A stretch of DNA of 64,000 nucleotides, from positions 971,501-1,035,500 of the forward strand of contig CAJZBQ010000054.1 in the NCBI GenBank assembly GCA_914767885.1, given 5' to 3'. Within the stretch, counting starts at the first letter, position 1. Every line of letters begins with the position of its first letter. This document shows positions 55,403-64,000 of this stretch, one piece after another. The stretch comes from Blepharisma stoltei (taxonomy: Eukaryota; Ciliophora; Heterotrichea; Heterotrichida; Blepharismidae). A program made the position numbers and the translations under genes. Under the pieces are notes generated by a model. It was not told the DNA's origin, made no database searches, and saw nothing but the letters and a program-made list of their open reading frames with translations.

Positions 55403-58104
55403 ATGGAAAAGGCGGAAAAAGCTTCAAAGCTCGTGGAAAAACTCTTCTCACAACTAATTGACCAGGTTGAAGGCATCATTGACGAAGAAAAGAAAGAATC
55501 TCATCAAAATATAGCAAAGTCTTTAGAATCAGCTTTTCCCGCAATTGAGAAAAAACTTAATTTTCCAGCTGGTTCGGTGGCTTTACAGCAAATCTTGGTT
55601 CAAAGTGGGGAAAATTTCAACCACAGGTAAAGAATATTTAGGTCTAGCAACAATCAGGACAACCTCAGTGACGATATTGTCTTCTTAGGAGCTAGGGTGA
55701 AACATGAAGAAATCACCATAGAATGCGTCAGAACGCTCATAATAAACCCCACCGACGCCATAAAAAAAGCCTATAGCATTCTGCTAGACCTTCTTCAAGT
55801 TTCAACCTCCGCTTTACAGTCAGGGGCTCCACTTTCTCAAGTTTACATAAAAACTAAAGAAGCCTTAAAAAACATCGAGCCTGAGTACCTAAAACTTTTC
55901 CCGCCAACCATTGGTTCCTGCAACACAAAAGTTATCAGCGAAAATTCTCAAGAAATCGCCCAAACTGGCGAAATCTACGCAATTCAGCTAGCTTTCAATA
56001 ATTTTCCGAAACCTGAGAGTTTTAAGTGCAAAAATGACCACTTTAGCCTTGTTATTTGTGATTCAGCCATAGTAAACCAAAATGGTCCTGTGAAAATCCT
56101 GACGGAGGTGGCAAGGGATTACCAAGACATTTCGTATTCGCTAGAAGATGAAGAAGTAGCCACCCCGAAGCCGAAAAAAGAGAAAATTGACATGAAAGAA
56201 CTGGAAAATCGAGGTGTGGTCAGGAGCTCGAGACTCAGGCATCAAATTAACAACCAGCAGCTGGAGAACGAAAAGAGGAGAAAAGAGCATCAGAATGAGC
56301 TCAGGGCGAAGAAATACGAAGAACTTAAACAGAGGTTCTCAAGGTTTGATATGGGAGAAAGAGACCATTCAACTGACCAGAGGTCTTTAACTGAGGTTAT
56401 CATGGTTTAGAGAGAATAAATAATTTGTTTTAAAAATAATATAGTATATTTATATATAAAAATAAAGAAAATGATAGAAAAATTATAGTTCTTGGAAACT
56501 ATATGGAGAATATGTCATATTCGTCAAGAGACACCTTCCCAGACGCCGCAAAGAAAAACCAAATTTTCGTTGACGCGAGACATGAAAGTGTGCTGGTTCC
56601 TATTCAAGGCCAGATTGTCCCATTCCATGTATCGACAATTAAAAATGTCAGCAAAAATGAAGAAGGGAGCTATACAGATTTACATCGATTTTTTAATAAA
56701 AATTTGAAAAAAAAAATTTTCTTCATTTTGTATATCATGGCATATTTTTTCCTAAGAATTAACTTTTTGCATCCAGGCGCTGGAATAATTAAAGAAGGTG
56801 GCTACACCCTTCCAGACCTTAAAAACCCCAGCACTTTTTACCTAAAAGAGCTCACATTTAGAAGCAGCAACCCAAAGAACCTCAATAACGCATTTCGGCT
56901 TCTAAAAGAGCTGATAAAAAGAGTCAAAGTCAAAGAATTCGAAGAAATCGAAAAATCGTCCTTGGTCGACCAAGAAAGACTTATGATTATCAAAGGAAAA
57001 AGACCTATGCTCCCAGACGTCACAATCCGTCCTAACATTTCAGGCAAAAAGACCCAAGGCAGCTTAGAAGGCCACCAAAATGGGCTCAGATTTACCTCCA
57101 GCAAAGGAGAAAAGCTTGATATTATCTACTCCAACATAAAGCATGCCATTTTCCAGCCAGTCGAAAATGAATTAATAGTCCTTTTGCATTTCCACCTACA
57201 TAACTCTATTATGGTCGGCAATAAGAAAACAGTCGATGTGCAATTTTATACAGAAGCTGGCATACAAAGTGACGATTTAGATATGAGAAGACGAGGAGGG
57301 ATGGATTTGGATGAAATCCAGCAAGAACAAAGGGAGAAAAAGTATAAGGAAAAGCTCAATAAGGAATTCAAAAATTTCGCTGAAGCTGTCCAAGCACTTT
57401 CTAATGAGTCTGTGGACTTTGATATTCCGTATAGAGAGCTGGGATTTTATGGAGTTCCTGCGAAGACTAATGTGTTTATCATGCCTTCTGTGAACTGCTT
57501 ATTAAGTTTGGTAGAGCAGCCTTTCTTTGTGCTGAGTTTGAATGAAATTGAAGTCGCACATTTCGAAAGAGTCCAGTTTGCCCTCAGAAACTTCGACCTT
57601 GTATTTGTGTTTAAAAACTATTCCAAGCCTCCTATCAGAATCTGCACCATCCCTGCGGAATACCTTGACCCTATAAAAGATTGGCTTAATGACATTGACA
57701 TTGTTTACAGTGAAAGCATCAACCCACTTAACTGGGGAAATGTCATGAAAGAAATTTCTAGAGACCTACAAGGCTTCATTGAAGAAGGCGGCTGGAATTT
57801 CTTACAAGAAAGTGAAGATGAAGGCCAAAGTGAAGAAGAAAAAGAAGAAAGGGGCGAAGAAGACGAAGATTCTGAATTTGATGAAGAAGAATTAGGCAGT
57901 GAAGAAGGGGAATCAGATTTTGAAAGTGATGAAGAAAGTGAAGAAGAGGAAGAAGAATCTGAGGAAAGTGCTGAAAGTGAAGATGAAGAAGAGGAAGAAG
58001 GAATGGACTGGGATGCTCTAGAAGAAGAAGCCAAACGACAAGACGCCAAGCGAAATGCTAAAAATGTTGTCTCTGCAAAATCAACTAAAAAGACAAAGCA
58101 TTAA
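55403..58104 (+). CDS. SPT16: FACT subunit SPT16, lacking the N-terminal lobe
   Basis: Removing a 15-nt intron (55627-55641) and IESs 56410-56501 and 56683-56754 gives 2523 nt, 840 residues. From the start it aligns with the second half of the SPT16 aminopeptidase-like domain (LQQILVQSGENFNHR, RTLIINP...YSILLDLLQ). It continues through the dimerisation domain (FTSSKGEKLDIIYSNIKHAIFQP), the middle domain (HFERVQFALRNFDLVFVFKNY) and a long acidic tail. Roughly the first 180 residues of typical SPT16 are absent; only 47 bp separate its ATG from the PKG stop. It is a histone chaperone in FACT. Confidence 0.9.
55627..55641 (+). other. 15-nt intron
   Basis: GTAAAGAATATTTAG; removal joins GENFNHR to SSNNQDNLSDD. 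Confidence 0.9.
56410..56501 (+). other. IES, 92 bp, TA-bounded
   Basis: Joining the TA at 56408 to the TA at 56500 links SLTEVIMV to YMENMSYSSRD in SPT16. Confidence 0.8.
56683..56754 (+). other. In-frame, stop-free IES, 72 bp
   Basis: 24 codons without TAA/TAG lie between GSYTDL and RINFLHPGAG. The TA at 56681 and the TA at 56753 allow exact removal, restoring the conserved YxxLRINF strand of SPT16. The insert would encode a hydrophobic, Phe/Lys-rich segment. Confidence 0.85.
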
Positions 58105-58207
58105 TAAAATCATTGGAAAGTAAATTGAAACATTGGAATAATAATGAAGATAATGAATTGGAGAGAAATAAATAATTTTAAATATTGTAATTACCATTAT
58201 AAAACTT

Positions 58208-59567
58208 ATGAGACATATAAAGATGACTGGGAAACTTGTATTTCTTCTGTCAGCGCTACTTATAATAGGGAATTTCGGTGTATCTGGCTGCTTACTCCCC
58301 CCCTCCATGAGTGAACAAAAAAATTTTGTTCACTCAAGGAGGGGGGTTTTATTTTTTTTCGAAATTTAAAAAAATCCTAATTTGCAAAAATTGGAAAGCA
58401 AATATAAATTTAATTTATAAAATTTATGTTTTAAAATGCAATTCGTTCAAAATTGAACAGAAGTAGCTCTAGATTTCATTATACTAATTATCATTTATAT
58501 ATCAAAATTTTTTTACATAAAATATTTTTGTATTAAAAACATTTTTGTTCACTCACGGAGGGTGGGTTTTTGGGCAAAAAATAGCGATTTTTCTAATGGT
58601 TTTGTTCACTCACGGAGGGGGGGAGTTAGATGTTCCAGGCCAAAATAACGAGGAATCTATTTTCAATTCAGACTCAAAGCTGACAGCACCACCTCCTATT
58701 TACCCAGTAAACCCTTCATGCGGCACGAGCTATGCACCTTTAGGCATTATGGCAGTCATTATCTTTATAATTTTATTTTTCTTGCCTTTATGGCTTGTTT
58801 GGGATATTTATCACGAAGATCCTGAAGATCAGAAAGGAAATATCATGTACGTTCCTCCTCCCCTTAAATCAAAAGCAGACAAAAAAGAACCCCGAGATTC
58901 AGGCAGAGCCCAAATTGATATCCTTGACGATAGTGTTAAATTTGAAGAAGAGCCTAGCAAAGTAATTGAGCCAGTCGCCGAAGCCAAATATCCAGAACTC
59001 CCTGTCGAAAAGCCCAGGAAAAAAAGAGAAAGAGGCAAACTAATTCAGCTGATAGAAAGCCACTTGCTGTTTGGGATGTTTTTTTATAGGCCAAGCTTTA
59101 CCAGAGTTTTAAGAGCATTTACTTTAATTACAGTCGTCATGTTTGAATTTATGCTTGAAGGGGCAATGTTGGAAGCCTTTGAAAATACAGACGTGGGCGA
59201 AGTAATGGATGCTTCAGATATAATGAGCAATTATAAGAGAGAATATTTTGCTTATATGGTACTAGCTATTGTTATAGCCTCACCTGTGGAGTTTTATTTA
59301 TCAGCAGCATTAAGCACCGATAGGTCTAATGGGATTTGCTGGGTGGTGTCTGCTATTATTTTTGGATTTTCTGTACTTATTGGGTCTATTGCAGGAATTA
59401 TTGTATTATCGTTTCAATTTTGTTATGAATGGAGTGGGTATTGGTGCTTTAACTTTTTATTTGGAATTCTTATAGAAATTTTTATTATTCAAGCTGCGTA
59501 TATGATTATAAGGTTTTTCAAAGAATGTATCCATTCTTTTATCAGGAGACACCGTCATAGAGCTTAA
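58208..59567 (+). CDS. Polycystin-1-like multi-pass membrane protein
   Basis: A MITE inserted at TTA (58292-58294) is removed to give 1026 nt, 341 residues. A signal peptide (GKLVFLLSALLIIGNFGVSG) is cut by the MITE just before LDVPGQNNEES. A membrane helix follows (APLGIMAVIIFIILFFLPLW), then a charged loop, then HLLFGMFFYRPSFTRVLRAF and further helices. The F-TRV-RAF motif ahead of the membrane block recalls the polycystin-1 C-terminal region. No ion-pore motif is seen, so channel function is uncertain. Confidence 0.75.
58295..58628 (+). mobile_element. Family-1 MITE, copy O (exonic)
   Basis: Body 58295-58625, TTA duplicates 58292-58294 and 58626-58628. Excision keeps the frame at GVSGC-L-DVPGQ. 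Confidence 0.95.
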
Positions 59568-59619
59568 TTGAAATCATAATAATCCTTCTTTTAGTTATTT
59601 ATGTTTAAATTAATTAGTC

Positions 59620-60035
59620 AATTATGCTGCCTTGCAAATCTATCAATAGCTTTAAGCTTGCGCTGTATTAAAAGCAAATCTTGGTCTCAAAATTCTGTAA
59701 AAGAGAGCTGAAAGGGAAATTTAGATCAAATCTGGCTTCAAATAAATTTTTTTCCTTATGCATCAGCGCTTAGAATAACTTTTCTGAAATTCACTAGCAT
59801 TAAGATGTGCTTGTCATATATGAACTATTAGATCCTCTTTCAAAATAAGTTTTAACCCCTATATATTAATAAATGATGCTATTCCTTAAATCTTTAATTT
59901 GATGATGCAGATATATTTCAAAAAGCTTTTTAGCATCTCATTTTTATTCTCAACTCTATTTTTTTCAGTTTTATAGACTGGGAAGGATCCATGCTTCTCA
60001 AGGAATTTTTGTGATTGATTTTCTTTTTTCATTTA
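59620..60035 (-). pseudogene. Truncated duplicate of the neighbouring E2 domain
   Basis: Parallel to 60085-61000 of the PARP-E2 gene in the same orientation and order: AATTATG(C/T)TG(C/T)CTTGCAA, AAAAGCAAATCTTGG, GATTGAAAGGGAAATTT-like, CATTAAGATG(T/C)(G/A)CTTG. Large deletions and stops leave no frame. It lacks the MITE and shows the unoccupied site AGCGCTTAGAATA (TTA at 59770-59772). Confidence 0.85.
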
Positions 60036-60073
60036 TACTGGACTTACCAACATCTTTATGTTAATTATCTAAA

Positions 60074-63000
60074 TTAATTAAGCCAATTATGTTGTCTTGC
60101 AACTCTATCAAAAGCTTCTTGAGCTTCTCCCAATGAATAATCAACATATGACTGATTCGGGTCCAGCTTAGCCCCTCCCTCCAACATATTAAATAAAATT
60201 TCAATAAAAATGCTCTCTACAGTTCTCACAGGAATCCACCCTGAAGGCGTCAAAGATTGCATACAAATAGACCCTCCGATCGTGACATGTCCAGTATGAA
60301 AAGCAAATCTTGGCCTCACAATTCTTACAAAAGGAGGATTGAAAGGGAAATTTGCATCAAATCTGACCTCAAATAGAATTTCTTTTTCTCTGCCATAGCG
60401 CTTACTCCCCCTCCATGAGCGAACAAAATTTTTTTGTTCGCTCACAGGGGGCTTTTTTTTTCAAAATTTAAAACCCAATTCTAAAAGATTGGAAAACAAA
60501 AAATAATTTAATTTAAAAATTTATGTTTTTAAAATGCAATTTATTTAAAATTAAGCAGAATTAGATAGAGATTTCATTATAATAATTATTATTTATGTAT
60601 CAAAATTGTTTGTTCGCTAACGGAGGGTGGGTTTTGGCAAAAAATAGGGATTTTTTCTAATGGTTTTTGTTAGCTCGCGGGTGGGGGGAGTTAGAATAGG
60701 CTTCAAATTCTTTCTGAAGGTCTTTTGGGATCTCAAATTGAGTAACATTAAGATGCACTTGCCATATATACATATTAGATCCTCCTTCAAATTCAGGAAC
60801 TAAGCCTTTGCATTCTTTGGATTTTAACAAATAGCGGTATTCTTGAAGGATCCTTTTATTTGATGTGGCAGATCCTTGCCCAGAAAACGCTTTTTCGATT
60901 TTTTTAATTTTTTCTTCAGCCTCTATGTCTTTTTGATTTTCATCAGCCCTTTGGACTTGAGGGGATTTTTGCTCCTCGAACATTTTTTGTGACCGATTCT
61001 CGGTTTGTGCTTTTTGCAAGGATTTTCTGATTGCTTCGTCAATGCGAGCTTTGCGGATTGATGCCTTTTTGGCTGCGAATGCTTTTTCAAACTTCTTTAA
61101 ATGGTCTGTAAGCTCTAGATCGTTGGCATTAGCGTTTAATTTGTTGTAGTCGCTGGAGTTTCAGAGAAGTAGGTATCGGATAATCAGTTCTTTGTCGTTT
61201 TGGATTACGTACACACCAGACAAAAATACTATATAAAGAGCGGACCGCTGGTATAATAAGTCAACAGGTGGGCCTAGCAAGGTTTAACCACATACCTCTG
61301 CCTGTATTGTAGTTTTTGTTGTTTTTAATAACTTCTATAATTGCCATGCAGCCAGTTGGAGGATTATGAAGGATGCCATAAGGCCAAATAGAACCTCCAT
61401 CAGACATCCTTGAGTAGCCTAAAGATGTCCCCATATTTTCTGCACTATAAACTCCAGGCCCCGCAGCAGCCCCTGCAGTCATCATATGAGTATTACTAAG
61501 ATTTCTGATCCCATTTCTTAAAATTGAGTACCAATTTTCTATAGCACTCCCATGAAAAGCAAAAAATGAGCCATGTTTTTGCTTAAGCCTATTAAATTCC
61601 CTTTCAGCTTCAGGTGAATGGTTAGTCACAATATATTGCTGGATTCCCTCATCTAGTTTTTTAATTTTCCATTCTCCATCAAGTCTCACTAACGCTAGCC
61701 TATTAGTAGCAATAATATATCTAAGTAGTTTATAAGTCATCATAGAATTTTCTCCTATAAGAGTCGCCAAATAATCCCTCAAAGCCAGTTCATCTGAGCA
61801 TTGGTCTTTCAGCATATGAGGGTTAGGCATCGACCTAAGAATTACTCTTAAATATTCAATGTCTTTATTATTGTCCATTTCTGATGTATATTTTTGTCCT
61901 CCAGTTCTTGACAAGAATCCTGCCTTTCCTCTCATCTGCTCTTTTTTTAGCAAAAAACTAGGAAATGGTTCAAATACAGTTTGGGCTCGTGCTGAAGCTG
62001 CAGCTTCTGAGGCAAAGGAGAGGTCTAGCATTATTAAATTTATATTGTTTTTAAGCTCAGCGTATATAGAAAGCCCAGAAATTTCTTCAAATCTAAATTC
62101 GCAGATCTCTTGGTTACAAGCGCGAAGCCTAATGGAGTCACAGTTATGCTTTTTATAGCAGATAAAGCAGTAATTCGTACAGTTTTGGATGCGATCTCTC
62201 ATATAGAATAGCATATTGTAAAAGAAGTTGTTGCAAGGGATGATAGCTTCAGCGAATTCTCCTCTATAGCTGCTAAAAACACCTGTATTAGCAATATCTA
62301 AAGCAGCGTCTAAGTCATTTTGAGAAAGCTGTAGCGCTTCTGTGGCCAGATCTTTAGGGAAACCCATAGTGACCATCTGCTTTACTAGATTTTTATTGGC
62401 CGTTGTTTTATATTTTGCATTTTCTATACTATTTTCTCTAGACAAAGAAAGTGCTGAGCTTCCGCCTTTGCTTTTCATTGCATTATAAACATCGTCTCTA
62501 TATTTTCTAACTCTTCCCAATATATATTCTCTGCAGCCATAAGAGTCCATTGACCCTCCTTGTAGAACCTCAAAGTTTAATGATCCTAAAAGAGCAGGAG
62601 TCCATTGTATTTCGTCCAAAGTCTGAATAATCCTATTATCGTTTATAGTAATACTTATGACTAAAGGAGACTCGTAGGTTAATTCTAGCATAATCATAAC
62701 ACTGTCTGGGATATCCAAAAATGCCAAATCAATTTCTAGCCGAATATTGCTTAAGACCGGATTGTTGGTGATTTTACAGGAGTGGCGGAGGTCTGGGCAA
62801 CTGTTAAAAGTCTCGTTTAAGAGTTCTACTGCTTCTGCAGCCTCTCTGAAGATAAAGTGGTTTTGAGCGAATTCAGGAAGACCTTGGAAACTGGCGTCAC
62901 TTTTTCCAGTTCTTTGAGCTGTTTTTACTAATCTTTCGTTTTCAGCTTCTATTATTTCATCATGGTAGTCTAAGTCCATTTCAGTATCAGAACCAAAGTC

Positions 63001-63324
63001 ATTATCTGAGGCGAATTCTTTGTATTCTGAGTATTTATTGATTATTTTATCTAAAAACTTAGAAATCTGCATATCACCAGTAAGCAAATCACTTGCACAA
63101 TCTTGCAGAGTTTGGCTTGCCCATTCTATTCAGGATTTGATAGCAGAATTCTTAGAGCTTGAAGAAATCTCGAAATCTTCAAAATTAATTTTGATATATT
63201 GCTCGTCTAGTAGGAAATTTAGTCGTAAATTTTCAGCAGATTCAAAAGTTACAGGATAACTCAATGCTTCTCCGTTTTCTTCAAGCCAAGTGAAGAAAGA
63301 CGTCATTAGGATATCATCATCCAT
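60074..63324 (-). CDS. UBA-PARP-UBE2Q fusion (mono-ADP-ribosyltransferase with E2)
   Basis: Removing a MITE (60405-60693) and a 22-bp hairpin (61233-61254) gives 2940 nt, 979 residues. The N-terminal region is helical. A UBA domain lies near 310 (LVKQMVTMGFPKDLATEAL). The PARP catalytic domain has FAFHGSAIENWYSILRNG (His), GPGVYSAENMGTSLGYSR (Tyr) and GVYVIQNDKELIIRYLL. The usual catalytic Glu is replaced, as in mono-ADP-ribosyl PARPs. After a charged linker comes a UBE2Q-type E2 (EGGSNMYIWQVHL, PFNPPFVRIVRPRFAFHTGH, GGSICMQSLTPSGWIPVRTVES) with its active Cys. PARP-E2 fusions are known from fungi and some protists. Confidence 0.85.
60405..60693 (+). mobile_element. Family-1 MITE, copy P (exonic)
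   Basis: TTA duplicates 60402-60404 and 60691-60693. Body 286 bp. Excision joins KEFEAYS to KRYGREKEILF in the E2 domain. The unoccupied site survives in the pseudogene at 59770. Confidence 0.9.
61233..61254 (-). other. Tiny hairpin IES, about 22 bp
   Basis: AGCGGTCCGCT-type hairpin between TATA-like ends. Removal of 22 bp (or 25 bp with the neighbouring TA) shifts the PARP frame so that the C-terminal GVYVIQNDKELIIRYLL strand becomes continuous. Confidence 0.6.
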
Positions 63325-63555
63325 TTTTTATAACTTCTATTTTATTAAATATATGTCTCTGCAATATCTAGGAATCTAAATCAATTAAATTCTTTAAGAA
63401 CGCATTTTCACTATTTCAGACCATTTCTAAGAACAAGATCTATTAAGTTTAATAAGTTAATGAAAAATAACGTAATTTAAAGGTATTATGTATTAATACT
63501 ACGTTAATTTTCAAATAACTAAGATATTTATTATTAATATTGGCTAACATACTAA

Positions 63556-63996
63556 TTATTTACGATTAAGATTTTTTATACGTTCCTTCACATCATTGAT
63601 CGACACAGACTGATCTTCAGAAGACCCTGACTTGCTCAGCAAAGTATTCACCTTCGCTTTTAAGTCCGTCAGTGTAGTGCTCGTCTGGACAGGCTGGTTA
63701 TTTGAAAGTCCATATCTCTGCTTCATAAGTGCCAGCCTATTCTGGAAATCCTGGAAATTATAGCTTTCTGATGGAGGAGCATGCTCACTTTTTTCAGCTT
63801 TGCCTTCTTCTCTTAGTGCCCGCAAATCCTCAGCAATTTGGTTGGAAAGAGTCTTTGGGAGCTGGCTTAAAAGTGCTGAAAAATCAGTTTTCGAGTCTTT
63901 TTCTGTAAAATCAAAAAATTCTTTTATGGCTTGTGGGTAGGCAGATGGGTCATTTAATCTTGAAAGAATTGAGGAAAGGATAGGATCGTTGAACAT
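63556..63996 (-). CDS. XMAP215/ch-TOG C-terminal-like protein, probably partial
   Basis: 146 residues read from ATG 63996, four bases from the window edge, so the gene may extend further. The segment LSSILSRLNDPSAYPQAIKEFFDF ... LSNQIAEDLRAL ... FQNRLALMKQRYGLS matches the C-terminal domain of XMAP215/ch-TOG microtubule polymerases, and the end is basic (NDVKERIKNLNRK). If the TOG domains lie outside the window this is the 3' end of that gene; if not, it is a small stand-alone homologue. Confidence 0.6.
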   Translation of the reverse strand: MFNDPILSSILSRLNDPSAYPQAIKEFFDFTEKDSKTDFSALLSQLPKTLSNQIAEDLRALREEGKAEKSEHAPPSESYNFQDFQNRLALMKQRYGLSNNQPVQTSTTLTDLKAKVNTLLSKSGSSEDQSVSINDVKERIKNLNRK

Positions 63997-64000
63997 TTTA

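Noticed and set aside
57705-58049. 114-codon Ser-rich antisense frame
   Set aside because: Mirror of the acidic Glu/Asp tail of SPT16.
58545-58625. Open frame extending the polycystin-like gene upstream (MFTHGGWVFGQ...)
   Set aside because: These codons are MITE sequence translated by chance; the real start with a signal peptide is at 58208, across the MITE.

Overview
The window reads as germline (micronuclear) DNA of a heterotrich ciliate, most likely Blepharisma. Three things point there. (1) TGA occurs in frame at conserved Trp positions in many genes, and only TAA and TAG end genes. (2) Introns are exactly 15 nt: eight are placed here, seven GT-AG and one GC-AG. (3) Coding exons are repeatedly broken by AT-rich, hairpin or MITE-like inserts. 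Removing each insert together with one copy of its flanking direct repeat restores the frame and known domain motifs, as expected for internal eliminated sequences (IESs). The genus is inferred; no database was searched.

Layout. 1-15.9 kb is gene-dense with few inserts: kelch, B-box, ankyrin, TFIIE-beta, PH, nucleoplasmin-like, BDP1, a GPI-type surface protein, TSG101, calcyphosin, a coiled-coil protein and a GET2-like membrane protein. 16-24.4 kb holds a ChAPs-family gene, a large zincin-like gene and a ChAPs pseudogene, all broken by inserts. 24.4-30 kb holds a Patched-like transporter (4 IESs) and a GSK3-type kinase (3 IESs). 30-35 kb is element-rich: a SHAQKY MYB gene split by two nested retroposons, an LRAT/NlpC-like gene and a probable RPL26 pseudogene. 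35-49 kb has zinc-finger, AGC kinase, ankyrin, RBR ubiquitin ligase, pyruvate-kinase-like and bromodomain genes. 49-64 kb has a USP deubiquitinase, a PKG with four cyclic-nucleotide domains, SPT16, a polycystin-like membrane protein, a PARP-E2 fusion and the end of an XMAP215-like gene.

Elements. Family 1 is a MITE of about 285-390 bp (16 copies) with CTCCCC...GGGGAG ends, sub-terminal CTCCGTGAGYGAAC hairpins and TTA/TAA target duplications. Family 2 is a larger palindromic element near 39 kb with a family-1 copy nested in it. Family 3 (2 copies) has ends carrying TTTAAATTGGAAT-like sequence. There are also long GC-rich hairpin IESs ending in TATA, four retroposon-like elements of about 460-600 bp with ATGGC heads, short tandem-repeat tails and 10-15 bp target duplications, and many simple short IESs.

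The gene models are checked by arithmetic. For the PKG, Patched, GSK3, SPT16, pyruvate-kinase-like, USP, RBR, ankyrin, polycystin-like and PARP-E2 genes, the genomic span minus the proposed introns and IESs is a whole number of codons with all domains in one frame. A few genes still need single-base changes in homopolymers, probably assembly errors or true decay.
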